Shown: positions 1 to 14,000 of the stretch, one piece after another | Numbering within the stretch: the stretch's first letter is position 1 | How the letters are laid out: every line of letters begins with the position of its first letter | Assembly (NCBI RefSeq): GCF_019578655.1 | Contig: NC_063257.1 | Span: 6,758,001 to 6,822,000 of the forward strand | Direction: 5' to 3' | Length of the DNA stretch: 64,000 nucleotides | Source of the DNA: Ricinus communis | Lineage: Eukaryota > Streptophyta > Magnoliopsida > Malpighiales > Euphorbiaceae | The notes under the pieces: model-generated | Told to the model about the DNA's origin: nothing | Databases searched by the model: none | The model's input: only the letters and a program-made list of their open reading frames with translations | Translations under genes and position numbers: made by a program

Positions 1-2193
1 TTCCGTTACTGGTCAATTTATGTTAAAAGTTGTATGAAGGGGATGAGTAATTTGAAGCATTATAACTTATCATCTTAAATGACAAAAATCTTTCTAGATT
101 TATTTTTGATGAGTGTTGATTATAATTTGCTTTATAGAACACATATTACTTGACAGATTATCCCTTCTAACCTGATTTCTGATGATCTTCCTTGCATATG
201 TAAAGTTATTCACCTTTCTGGACCTGCCAGCTTCAGAGGGTTTTGACATACAGTACATTTGAATGGCATTAAGCAGAATCTGCATTTTGTTTTCTTCCTA
301 GAGGGCTACACCCTAGTCTCCAAGCAACAAAATCAAGGAAAATAACTTAAAACAAGAAACAGAGGAACTGCTATCGTTCATTTCCTTTTTAAAAACTTTT
401 TTAATGTACTTGAAAAGAAATTGGGAGACAAAGGTGTCAAAATTAATGTATTTACTAATTTGTTTATCATTCCTAGGATTTCCATAACCGAATAAAATTT
501 CCAACCGCTCTTGTTGCATTGTTCGTCTTACTAGTGTTGTAAAGAAATCAAGTCTTTCATGCCCTATCCAGAGCACTTGGTAAAAGCTTGCTTGAACTCA
601 GAGTTATGAGGCTTATTTAATGAGTAACTCAAGTTCAAGCAATATAGAATTCAGTTCATTGAGTTAGTTCGTAAATTATAATATTAATAATCTAATTTTT
701 AATTTTTAGTTTTTATGTTTTTATTTGTTATGCCTATTAGTTTAGGGGTCAAATTGACCCTTTGTCCATTAAGAGTCTTCCATTTTACTGTTTTTTTTTA
801 ATTTTATAAAGAAGAAAAATAAATATTCATGACATTACATATACTATCCAGTAATTTAGTTTAATAATATAGTGAGATTTTTTTAATATAGTTTAATGAT
901 GAACAGACTAATTACCCTGCTATAGCTCTATTAAGGTTCCAGCGATGGACGTTGTGGACTGTACATTCTATGGGTATGCGAGGCACATGCTTGCCCAACA
1001 GCTGCCCCCACCAGGAACTCCCAGACTTTAAGGAGCAGGATGATATTGTATTGGTTTAAAATTAGATGACAAGGTCCGATAAAGAGGTCATGTGTGAGAT
1101 TCTTAGCAGTTGACATAGAGGGGTAATGCAAATTTAAATGGGGGAAATTTGAAACCAGAACTTCACTTTTGTTCCTCTTAAATGACCTATAAATTTAACA
1201 TGAAACATTTTTTACCAACAAGTAGTTTAATTACAACCATCAAATTTAGAAACACAAATTTTATATTCTTGAACCTAACTCTTTTTTTAAACTTTAACCA
1301 ATGATAATGATATTGGTTTTTTACCAAATCAAAGGAGAAATTATCATTAATAATTTTTATTCATTAAAAAATAGAGGTAATATTTCTTCACATGTAAAAA
1401 AAAATTAAAATGTATTTACTACCTAAAAGTAATAAATATAATAGACGAAATTAGTTTAAGAATATAATTATTCTATTTTCAAACTCCAAAAGTGTGTAAT
1501 TGATCTACTTTGGAATATGTGGATTTAATTGTGCTTTTGTCGAAAATTGAACAATTTATTTTTACCTTTTTCCATTTTTAATGTATGTTTCTTCTCTTGT
1601 CTAGAAAAAATTTGCCACTGGTCTAAAAAGCAGAAGCAACAATTTTTGATATCAAACTCATTATTTTGGTTAATTACTTGTATTTTGCCATAGTCATTAT
1701 GGTGGCATAAAACGTTGGATGCAAGTACAAGGCTTTCATGATGGTAAGGGGCGCATGCTTGTGCCTGTGAACACTGAAAAAGCTTCACGTTCTTGCAGCC
1801 TCCAACCAAAAGATGATTGCTGTTTTGACTGGAAAATTGGCTTCGAAAATTGTATCCATTTGTAGCCAAAAATTTTGCCAATTAGTTAAGAGCTCAGGTG
1901 GCAAACCAACACAAAAGTTTCTGGCCGGCGATTTGCATTGAGCTTTCTGATCATATTATGTTTCCAGGAAACATATTTGCCACTGAACAAACTAGAGCCA
2001 CTATTCATCCATAAGAATCTTACATTTATTGGATAATTACTATTTGGTTATCAAGTCTAGAGGAAGGACACAGAGCAGAGAGATATTCATGACATCTAGT
2101 TAGTACTTGGTAGGTAATAGTTTACAGAGATGGAGATTAGGATCTAATAATAACAAGTTATTCTATCTAATTATAGTTATTCACTTAGTAGAA
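1..2193. other. Intergenic, no supported gene
   Basis: AT-rich sequence with no exon series that I can support on either strand. A patch at about 931-1131 and another at about 1690-1880 are less AT-rich and have short open frames on the minus strand. Neither resembles a family I know, and neither has a convincing start or splice context. They could be remnants of repeats or a non-coding transcript. Confidence 0.5.
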
Positions 2194-3614
2194 CTAAGCC
2201 AAGAGCCAGAAGTTCTTTCTCCATCTGGTGCTGATAAGGTAACCACCTACACTTTTGCTCTGCTTGCTCACTCCAATAGTCAGGCACTCTACATTCTTGA
2301 TGCATTTCTCCACAAACCCCTCACTGCTGCTGATTCCACAGAGGCTGCAGGAGACAGCGAAAAAGAAAAAGGACCATTATAGACAAGGGTAAAAAGAAAA
2401 AAAAAAGAATAGATAAGAGAGGGAGATAAAATGTTGGGAAAACCAATATAGAAGCTTAGATTTGGACCCACCAGGTGATAAGGGGAGAGGGTTTTTTCTG
2501 GCCTAGAACTAGGACAGACACATCTAGCTTCTTCACTTGGTTCATCACTGTGGCTAGCTTTGGCCCTTGGATTACCAGTGCTTCCACTTCCACCTGAACA
2601 GCACCCCAACTGAACCATTAGATTTAGATTCATACAAAAATTGAGTAAGCAATGTACAACACAGTTTTCAGAAAATAACAATAATAAACAAACATAGAGA
2701 GACAAAAAAAGATAAATGCGTCTGAAAAGTCCCTCATCCCATACCTCCATTATGGAAAGAAAAAGTGAAAAAATGAAAAGACAAGCTAAAAAATTGTTCC
2801 CATTCTCCTTCACTTTAGAAATGTATTAAAATTAGAAGAAAACAAGGGTAAAATAGAAAATATAGGATTGAAGATTACCCAGCATGAAGAAGAAACAGTT
2901 AAAAGAGGACAAGTGAAGACCAGAGAATGAAAATACCATCTTTTAACTGAAAGCATTTGATAGATAGAAAAAGAGAATAAGGCCGTGCAGGATCTATCAA
3001 ACACCATGAAAGAAGTACTCTGTAACAGACAAGGGATCCACAATGCATTTTAGAAAGAAGGACTGAAACACATTAAAGAAACAAACATCACTAATGTAGG
3101 AGAGTGCTCAAGATCTATTACTTCTAATTCTCTATTTCTTGATCTATAGAACCCAAGACTCAAAATAGAACCAAGAGTGATAAATTAACTAAAGTTGACA
3201 TAAAGAATCATAAAAAGAAAATACCTCAGGTTTACAAGCCTTGCAAAGAGAGCCAAGAGAATTAGCAAGATAAGGAGAAGAAGCATCAGCCTTTTCACTG
3301 TGAATAGGAGGTACAATGTGAAGCAAAGTAAGCAAATCTCCCTTATTAGCAACATGTGTTAATGCCCACATCATTGCATGCTTTGAGTGAGAAGTATGAT
3401 CTACTACTACCATCACTCTCTTCCTCATAACCAAACCACTACTGTTATTACCATTACCATACATGTTAAACCCTTCCATTTGCTTCAAGCTTCTGTCAAA
3501 AATCAAGTTGCTGCTGCTGCTGTTATTATTACAACCCCACCTCTTGGACGTTGATCTCCAAGCTTCTGTCTTACTTATCTGTCTCAAGAATGAGCTTGAA
3601 CTTGAACTTGGCAT
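2194..3614 (-). CDS. Universal stress protein-like (adenine nucleotide alpha-hydrolase fold) protein
   Basis: Three exons: 3225-3614, 2472-2593 and 2194-2344. They give 220 residues and end in TAG. The ATG at 3614 is chosen because the longer frame begins only with GTG. The first 60 residues are rich in Ser and Asn. The USP fold begins around residues 66-72 with the strand VMVVVD, followed by a helix (HAMMWALTHVA). Exon 2 opens with VEVEALVIQGPKLATV and carries SVLVLGQKKPSPLITC; exon 3 ends with GGYLISTRW and NFWLLA. Introns interrupt at phase 0 and phase 2 with GT-AG ends. The usual USP ATP loop (GxxG, nine residues, GS/T) is not visible, so this may be a non-ATP-binding member. Plant USP-like proteins are stress-linked, but no specific function follows from the sequence. 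It resembles Arabidopsis At1g44760 from memory. Confidence 0.88.
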
Positions 3615-6600
3615 TTTTGTTTCTTTCACTAATATGTGCCCTTTATAGAGAGAAAAGCAGGTAATAATAGTACAGCAGTAGATAGGAACTAGAGTAGCAA
3701 AGCTATTACTCTAGAGTGAGAGAGGAGACAACGGAGGGAAAGATAGTTATAACGAAGAGAGCAAGAAGAAGGCTGTGAGTTGGTTTTGGTACTAATAAAA
3801 CAAGTGCGATTGATTAAAAAAGATGACCCATTAAAGAAAAGCACAAAAAGAAAAATAATGAGATAGAAAATTTAAACAGTGATGAGGTTAAAGAGAAACT
3901 GTAACTAGTAGGCTAGCCCGTGGGAATAGTGATGATGTAAAGCCATTATTTTTATTTATCTCTTGTTGCAGGTTAAAGTCACGGGAATCACTGTCTTGAT
4001 GTTGCTTTATATTACAGAAAAAGAGAGATAGAGAGTGTTAATAATAGTCAGTTTGTGATGATGAAAGAAAGAAAGGATTCTTTGTACTGCAAATAATCAG
4101 ATTCTTCTTTCTCTTTTTTTTCGAAATAAAAAATTCTTCAATATTCATATCTATGTACTATACTATCTAGAATGGCAAAAAAAAAAGTGAAATACTCACA
4201 TTTCATTCTCTTGAAAGAAAACATTATATGGATCAAGATGACCCATATCTTAATGTTAAGTATTTTTCATGGCACAAAGTGGTACATATGACATATAGAG
4301 GAGGGGTAGGAATAGGAGTAGGGGTCCATTCCACCTTCCATCTTTGGAATTTTTGGATAAAATGTTTTTGTCTTAGCAAAAGAAAACTTCTACTTGCAGG
4401 TGATAGCCATTGGAGGGTTGCTCAAGAAATCTCAAGGAGTCTTTGGATTTAATCTGTTTCTCTCTCTCTCTCTCTGTTCCTAAGTTTCTTCTAATAATGG
4501 GCATGCATCAACTTAGAAAATGTGCAAGTTATGATTTGAGATGAGGAAGATCAATGATAATGATTAGACTTCAGAATGACAGGGATGTGCATATAAGTAA
4601 TAGGCAGCACTCTAGTGCATCTTATTACCACAATAACCATGGATATATTCTACAGAGTTCAAAGCATCCATAGTCTATGTTTTTCTCTACCATATAATAT
4701 GATAACCTCCCCATCATAAAAAGAAATCAATTTTTTTGGCTGAGGTTCTTCATTGGTTGTACATTAGTACTTAAATTTTCCTCTATCAGACAGACACATA
4801 TTCCGATGCTACAAAAATCTTTTTTATTGTATACTTGTCCTAAATTTGTAAACCATGTCCATGAATGAGAACAGAAGCAAATTTTGAACCATTTCAAGGG
4901 CTGAATAAAGGTGACGCGGTAAATGGTAAATTCAAAGTGGGGTAACAATTTAGTACAGTGGCCAATAAAGTACAGTGACTGGTTTTGCTTAGCTTTGCTT
5001 AGCTTAGCTTCTTCTCCTCCCATTCACAAGTCAGAAGTGACAGAGCTCAGTAAAGAATCTGACCGGTGACAGCTTATAATTACATTACATTAAATTTATT
5101 TTATTTTTGTAAATTTCTTTTTAAAGAAAAGAATTAATCAATGGGAATAAATTAGTTTAATTAAAAAAAATTGCAAAAGAAAAGGAAATGTCAGAGATTG
5201 GGGCCCTCGTGAATTGGGCTTTTCCTGTGGTTAAACCAGTGTCAGAAAGGTCCCTACCTCCAAATTATTGCACCCGTTTAACTCGCTGGTTATTACTGCC
5301 TTCTTCCCTGTTCCAATTTACTATTTTACCCCTCCTATTTTTCAGTATTCCCTTTTTATTTATTTATTTTTTCTATTCATTTCCAGTTTTAACTAAAAAG
5401 TCTATTTTCGGTTCGTTAATTAAAATCTCTATAGTTTTGTATTTCTGCTATTTGATTACTAATGAAAAGGATTTCCTTTTTTTTTTTTTTCAATTAAAAA
5501 GTATTTAATAGACCGAGAGTTACAGTACATATGAGAATTATCTTTATATACTTAGATAATAACTCACCTAATATAAATAAAAGATTTAATCTAATTTTTT
5601 TCTATTTGATTAGACTTCGAATATATTATAATTATAAAAGATCAAATTCTATTCTATAGATAAAAAATTGATTATTTTATTTATTATTTTTTATAGGAAC
5701 ACATTATAAAATAGGTGAAAATTCAAATAGAGTTATTAAATTATATATTTTTTAAATAAAAATATAATAAAATTTTGACTAGTTGAAATAATAAAAGTCT
5801 CTTTTAATTTAATTAAATTTTTAAATTTAAATGTTAAATATAAAATTATATTAAAATAATATTTTATCACTCATAAAAATTTTATCTGTCGCACCCTAAA
5901 TTACCATTAGACCAAAATTATATGGAACATGAAGGGTGCGAGAACCTTTTGAATAATGCAGTAAGTCTCCTTAGGATACATGCTAATAAACAAGTCTATT
6001 ATTATGAATTTAATAACAATATTTTTCTTCTTACTGTCCAATAGAATACAAAAATGAACCTAAAATCTTGCATGGGTCACAGGAAATTCTTGAATATCCA
6101 AATATTCAAATACTTTATGATAGTACCTCATAAGTGATGAGATCAAATGCCACAGCCATATGATCATCAAATTTCGCAGGAAAAATTCACGGGAGTTTGT
6201 GCATACTGAAGAATATCTCTTTAATTATTCTATAATTTTTTAAAAATATTGTTTCTCTTGAAATGGGAAGAGAGAAGAAGGGGAACATTTGATAATACAG
6301 ACGAATTAGCATTCAGCAGCAGCTTTCTTAGCATCTCGTGAATAGTGGAATTCTACTATTTCTTTTTTCTTTTCCTTTTTGCTGCACTGCATTTCCAATT
6401 GACTATGGCCGGTGGCTTTATTATATCCCTCCATTTTCCTATCCTATGAACAAATCGTTCTCCATTTTACTTCACTAGGATTGGAGGACATTTTCTTTTT
6501 TCTTTTTGCTTCCACAGAGGATGAATTCCCATGTACTCAGTTTAGTAATTTAGTAAGTAAATGCATATTTTGTAGTATAGGAATTAAAAAGTTAAAACCA

Positions 6601-8015
6601 TAAAAGTCTTACTCTTGTAAGAATTTCTGATGTAATCAAGGCCTTTTGATGCTTACTACTACTTAAAGAATATTAGAAGCATGTTTGATATATACGCTTG
6701 GTGTTAAAAATATATTACTATTTTTCTATGTAAGTTATAAATTACTTTTGCACTAAATATTAAAATGATGAAAATCGTTTTTAAAGCTTAAAAATAAGAA
6801 CAATTTAACCTATTGCATTTGTACCTAGAGCTTAAGTTTGGAGATCATGTGTTCTTGAGACATTGCCTTTACAATGAGAAAATGGAGTGAAATCATAACT
6901 ATATAGATGAGATTGTATTAGTTTTTTTTTAATTTAATTAAAATTTTAAATTTAAACTTTAAATATGCAGCTGTATAAAAATTTTAAAATAATATTTTAT
7001 TGGCATATTGCTCTAAATTAATTGTAAAAAAATTATGGCCAGTCTTGTTGCTTTTGCTCTATAAAAAAGAAAAAGAAGAGCTGTGAGAAAAATAAATGAA
7101 ACATAAAGATTCAAGTACCTAACTCAACAGCCTATTAACCCAACCAATGCTAAGCATAGAATACCGGAGCTTATCAAATCAAATTGCGATTACTCTTTTT
7201 TTCCGACCAAGATAAAAACAAAATTGAAAAAAAAAAGGCGAGTTATTATTTGATAATTTGCTTAATCTGTTCGAGCTTGGTGTGATTAACCTGGGAACTT
7301 AGAGAGGAAAAGAGATCTCCAACATATGAATTAGAACTTGCTATGTCAAGCACATGAAGCAACATACAAATGTAGGAGGCCTGAGACTCCCCAATCTTAC
7401 AGTGTTTGACATGTGCTCCTGACATATCTAATAATTGTATAACGAATAGTAATTGGCAGTAGCCATGTGGTTACAGTTGTTGAGATTTGGCTGGGTAACA
7501 GTGATTGTGATTTCTTAACGAAATACCCAGATGACTTGTTTTTGTATTCACTCTGTAACTAACATCATCCATCAATCATCCTTAAAGAAACATCACAAGC
7601 AGTAGCAGAACTCATACCAAGCATTTCCAGCAAGTGTGTTTGAAGAATAATACATTATAACTCATTTCCTAAATTTTCCGGCCATTAAATCACTAGGTTA
7701 ATGTTGTCTAAACTGCATGCTCCTTATTTTAATACCAAGAAAAACTATACAATCAACCTAGAAGAATGAAAAATCATGCATCGAAAATTAAGTCAAGATA
7801 TCTACAGAGACGATCTCTCTTTTGTGTTAAGGTGTTGGCACAAAGGAATGTTGAATGGAGATGCCCCAGCCCCAGTTGTGACTATGTCTCCATTGCATTT
7901 ATCTGTTCCTACAGCAGCTGCAAATCTGCAATAAGCCTATGAGTACAATGTAGTTAGCAAGGAAGTTATTGTATGTTTACTTTTCTCAGAAAAGATCCTG
8001 TAACTCTACATAAGA
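3615..8015. other. Intergenic: USP upstream region and ATAD5 3' side
   Basis: AT-rich DNA. A CT microsatellite lies at about 4458-4476, upstream of the USP-like gene. Two similar AT-rich stretches (about 5810-5880 and 6925-7010) share a block reading like TTAATTTAATTAAA followed by ATTTTAAATTTAAA and AATAATATTTTAT, so they may be pieces of the same dispersed repeat. About 7840-8015 is probably the 3' untranslated end of the ATAD5-like gene. No further gene is supported. Confidence 0.45.
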
Positions 8016-11000
8016 TCAGTCTGTTGACTGGGTTGAGATATTCCCAAAGAGGTTAGACTGACCCAGCAACGAAACTTCTTCAGATGAGAGCATTAGTGAC
8101 CCAGTACTCAAGTAATTTCGAGCAGCTCGTCCCCTGCACAAGAACATTGCAATTACATTAACAGAGATTTGGCAAGAAAGTTTTAACATGAGTTATGCAT
8201 GATACAACAATCCTAATATTGCAATCAATTTTGTACATTCCCAAGCACATACCTCCGTTTTTTAGTCTTGTTAACACCTTCAGATAAACGACAAGATTCT
8301 GCTCTTGACATGTGGCCCAGAGAAGAACGATATTCGCAGAATGCATTGCCTTTTATTGTCATGTATGCTCGTGAAGGGACCATGGACCGGATTATATCAA
8401 CAAGCTGTGGCTTCTCACTGCAAGCATACAACCAAGTAAATACTTGATGCACCATAAAATTTCTATGGCGCATTTGGCACCTCTAAAGAATTGTTATAAA
8501 ATCATCTTTTTAATTGATTTTTTCCAAAAGCACCAGGAAACCTTTAAACGATTCTTAATCACTTTCCAAAAATCCAGATATTTCTTTTCTCTATAGCAGA
8601 TGTAGTAACAATGCCAAACATATCAAAAGATTGATGCTCCATTTAAAACTTGAATTCTTTTACAAAAAAATCTCACTCAGTAAGCATGAGATATCTCCGT
8701 TTAGCATGTGGAGAACACAGTTCAATCAAATAATCCTTGAGGTTTCCATCTATGTAGAGAAGTACTTCATGAGATATATTTTAGCAGTTTGGTTAGATTT
8801 TAAGTGACCTGCATGCCATACTATGTTGCATAATTATTATTTCATCAAATACCAGCTAAGCCCCTCTCCCAGAAAAAAGAAAAAAAAGAGATGAAAAGAG
8901 AAACAAAATGCAGCACAGAAAGGGGGCAAATTTTAACATTCAATGCATAGCATTTCGTATTTGAGATTAAGCATGAGTTCTAAACTAGAGCTCATGCACA
9001 CCACTCAAGTCAATCTACAAAAATGTGTCGAAATGTGAGCATGATCAATTGTCTACCTATTTGGCAGTGTTGCATTTTCTGGCCAGCTCACAACTCCACC
9101 AACCCTGGTATCTATCTGCTTCCCCTTAACATTCTGTCCAAGTACGCCACCAACTTTGATCTTACTATTGGTACATGGCATCTCCCCGGAATCCACCCTG
9201 CTGTCAAACCCCATATCCATACCTGCCGCAGCAATGACTTTGGCATGGAAGCAAAACCCATGCTCCAAGATTGCTGATGTCATTTGCAACTGCTCGTTGG
9301 ACCAGCTAAATGCATCTGATTCTTCAGAATAAATCATTGGCAATCCCAAGGAATCCTGCCCAAAAAAATAAAGCATCCTCACACAACTAAACATGCATAA
9401 ATATAGATAGTTTAATGGTAAGTTAATACTTACTAGTGATTGGCACTTTAAATGCAACACTTCAGCTTCTGAAATTAGATTGCTCATTTCACAAGCAATT
9501 TCTATAATTTCAGAACATTTATGTTCTGCAGCAACAAAATGTCCTAGATCTCCACGACGATCACGAAGTTTTCTCCATGATTCGCGTACAGCATCAATCT
9601 CCATTGAGGACCTACATATTTCATGTGGCTTGACTTTCCTACTGAAATCTATACAGCTACATTCATCCATCAGCTGATGTTCTCTAGTAATGGATTCTAT
9701 AAGTTCAATTTGAGAATCTTCCACCTCTTCATGAGATGATACTGCAATGAATTCACAAGTACCTTCTGGCATATCAGAATCCTTATGTAATTTGGGCATA
9801 AATTCATCAAACTTGTCAACTCCAATGGTAAAAACATGTTGTCTGAATTCATTGCTCACTGAAGCTTCTTCCAAGATTTCAGACGCTTGGCCCACTTGAC
9901 CACCGGACACCCTACCGAATGAAAATTCTATTCCGTTGTTAATATCAGTCTCAGGCACAAACGATGACTCTGGCACACATGACACTCCAATTGATACGCA
10001 CGTGTCCTTCACGTTTAAGTCGATTGATGTTTCTGAAAATTGATGAAGGTTTTCTTCCAGCTTCTCTGCTCCTGAAAATAGTTGCAGTTCAGTTGATGGG
10101 CTGAAGCTTTTTTGCACGCTCGGGCAGTGGAAAGGACATCGATCATCAACCTGAACGCACAATTCATTGCTAGCATCCTTGTTAAGAAGTGTTTGCACTC
10201 CTCCATTAAGAAGCTCACCTTCAGAATCAGAAGACATAACAAGTTTTCTCCGGCAGTGGGAAGGAGATTGATCAACCTCAACACATAATTCATCGCTAGC
10301 ATCCTTGTCGGGAGTTGTTGCCACTCCTCCATTAAGAAGCTCATCTTCAGAATCAGAAGACACAACTGCAAGTTTTCTCCTACTGTTTCTCAGAGAAAAA
10401 GCAAGTGGGTTGCTTGAGGAATCCAAAAAGTCAAAAAAGTCAATGCAATCATGATCGGAGCAATTATTGCTTAGCATTGCTTTCTTCTTGGCCTCTATAC
10501 TGTCTGTTTCAGAAATGCACCTCTCCATATTGCTCTGCATTACATGATCATCAAATTGGTTTTCAATGACATCCTCCATAGTGCATAACGACATTGCAAT
10601 CTCCTTCATAACAAGCTCAGCTAACTGAGAAGGGAACTCCCAAGGAATCATCTTTGGAAATATTTGATACCCAGCTTCAAGATCAAATGGCAGCGGACTG
10701 GAAAGTCTCTGTACTTCACTAACTCTACCTGGACAGTCAAAAAGAAGATTTTGAAAAGTCTTTATCTTGCTGTGATAAAAGACATGAACTGAAAAGCCTA
10801 TTAGTTTAAGCAAATTGAATGCTTCAATTTAAAATTCCTTTGGTTTATAGATTTTCTGAGGACTCATTCTAAATGCCCAAACAAAAATTCAGAATAAAAT
10901 AACTGAAAACGAGGATGCAATCTTCACGAAACTTGACAGGTCCAGAATTTCCACAACCTCACTCTCATGAATGTTGCATAATATATGATTGAAATTGCTT

Positions 11001-14000
11001 CTTTTCTCCATGGTCTCTAGAACTTCCTAAACTATTAGATAAAGATCTATTCATACCACTGATTCCATTGGACCAAAGTACTGATATACAATAAATATAA
11101 ATAAGTTTACTATGCCGAAAACAGCTTTTACCAGCACTTGGTCAAGAGAATTTAATAACCAAAAAATTTATCCATAATTGCAATCCTTGGCAATTCAATA
11201 TCCAAACACCAAAAAATGATTGACACTTCTCAATATACCACTTATGGCTTTGCAAAATCTCCACAGAAATTGGTTAGATATGTTAGTTTAACTCTAAGTT
11301 TCAGCTTTAAATGTGAAATATTGGAAACCATTTACCGGATTTCATTTCAGATTGATATCCAAACATCAACAACAGTAACAAAGCACAAGTAGGTAATGAT
11401 GGATTAACCTTTTGTAAATTGTTCACCCTGGCACCAGAACTGCAGATGCATAATAGTTTTCCTGATATCTCTCTGACAAAAGTCAATTAAATGCTCTATT
11501 AGACGAGGTTGAACATTAACCTTCTCTGCAGAACAAACCTAGAGAGCAATAACAAGAATTAATGCAAAGCAATCCAAAATCATAACTGTAGAAATACAGC
11601 AGAATCAGTTGGAACTTGTAAGAACTTGGAAGCACATACCATACATAAATGCTGAAGAAGCTCCTTCTCTAACGGCATTTTAAAACACAATTCTAGCCTG
11701 TCCAAATTGTCAGGAAGAAAAGGTTTGTTGCCTAGTAATTACCAGTGACAATTAGGGATAAGAGATGGGCATAGAAAATGTCAAGATGAAATGGAACTAT
11801 TTTACAAAGTAAGAACTCTTACTATTGCTGGTCAGTATCACAGGCCCCTTTATTTTGTCAGCTATTTGTTGTATCGCACTAATAAAACCACGGTCTTCAG
11901 CAAAAACAATATCCACATCCTCAAAGAGAATCAAGGGTTTAAGTTGACCTTGACCACAGGCAACTGAATTATCCTCGTAAACAAATTTCTCAGATGTTTC
12001 AGAAGCCTCATGTGAAATATCCTCATCTGATATGGGTATCACTTCAGTCCCTTGGTTATCGTGCTCTTGCAGTACTTCACTATTAGGAATGACTGTAGGG
12101 GATTTCATATCATCCACACTCTGAAATTCAACAGAACTCTCCTGTGACCTGGGACAAAAACACCATTTTAGGTAGAGCATTAATTTCAAACTGCATGTTT
12201 ATTTGACGAGTTTTTTGGTTACATAACCACGGGCAAGAAAACAACAGATGAGATTCCATGTACTACTACTGAAGAAGTGAATAAAATTTACAAACCACTG
12301 AAGGAGTTGTGAGTCTAAAGTGGATTGCGATTCTAACGCCCCAAATCTTTCCTTCATAAGAGCTCCATTTCTACACTCCGACGCGCTGGCCTGGGTAAGA
12401 AAAAAATGGTAATACATTCAATTTTTCACCAGCCATTCTTACAGTATTATACTCCAAATTTCTAAAATAAAAGAACAACTGCATAAACTTAAAGATGGGT
12501 AAATCTTTCACTGGAAAAATCACCCACAAAACACAGTTGGCTGGATAAAAAAATTGCATATTGTAGTTGAACAGTATTATAGATTTAAGTAGTACCTCTA
12601 AAACTCTGAACCCTTGCTCCTTTGCACAAGCATAGATAGCTGCAGACTTCCCACTCTGCAGTAAGAAAGAGTGCATTTTAAATTATATTCTTAACCATAT
12701 ATTTGCACAATTCAGAACAAAAGAACATTCATGTCAAAATCTAAGACAGCGTAATCATATGTTATTTTTTTCAGTATTGAAGACGAATTTTATTCATTAA
12801 ATATGTGAAGAACAGCATATTATGCATCCTTTAGAATGAAAAGAAGACAAATTATCAGAGAATAGAAGAGAGGGCTCAATTCCTGGCCTGACCTGAAGCA
12901 GCTTGACAATAAAAGAACTCAAGGACCTTATTCTAACTCAAACATTTGAGAAAAGCATTTAAGAACTGTAGAAAGTTCAGGAGTCACTCCCATTTTAAAA
13001 TTCGACCATATTCCATACTTTGAACCTCTAGTAAACCAGCAATTAAGTCTTTTCAAACATAAGGAAGTATTAAGCAATCTTACATAATAATTTTAGATCT
13101 CAAAAATACCAAAGGTCTATAACAGTTTGTTCAGTCCTTAAAGTATTCTGATTTATTTTAAAGTAACACAGACAGAGAAATTCTGTAGCTAGTAGACATT
13201 TAGCACCATGAACAAGAGAAGTAAAAAGATAGAATGGGTTGAAAAATCTATTCTGGGGTTCATAGTCCAGCAAAAAGTTTTCTTTATGGCTATTGAGCAC
13301 CAGCTATAAGAGTCATCATGTAGGTAACAGAAATAGACAGTAGCAGATAATTGAAACAGGATAAATAACAATGATGATGAATGCAGATGTGAATGCCAAG
13401 AAAGAAACCAACAAGCAACCACATAATGCAGGAAAATAAGTATAATTATTAATACCCCAACTGGCCCAGTGATCAAGAGAACATTTTTAAAGCTGCCCTC
13501 TTCACTAATATTTTCTGAATCAGAATCGTCCCGAAAACAATTATAATCAGGATCTTGAATATCACATTCATCACCACCAGGTTCATCTCTGTTTGCTTGA
13601 CGGCCTCTTCGACACCAAGTTCGAAGCCACTCACTCAGAATCTTCACAGAATCATCATTACCACATAACTGCAGCAAAAAATTTTGGATCAAGTATTACA
13701 GGAAAGAAAAGATCATGTGAAAAACTCAAAGGATTAGATCATATACACACTGAAGCCAATAATCTGACCTCTGTGGACTTTTTTGGTTGGTACTTATCAG
13801 TCCACAATCTACTATCAAGCTGATTAGCACAACCAAGATGAAATGACGCAGCTCTATAATACAAAAACATGAGAAAAAGAATTATATTCTTTAAGATATG
13901 TTAACTACATAGAGCACATATGATGGTAAAAGAATTAGAGAGACTGCAATAAAATCAGCAGTGTGCAGTGAGCTTTTTCTTCTTTTCTTTGACTGGAGAA

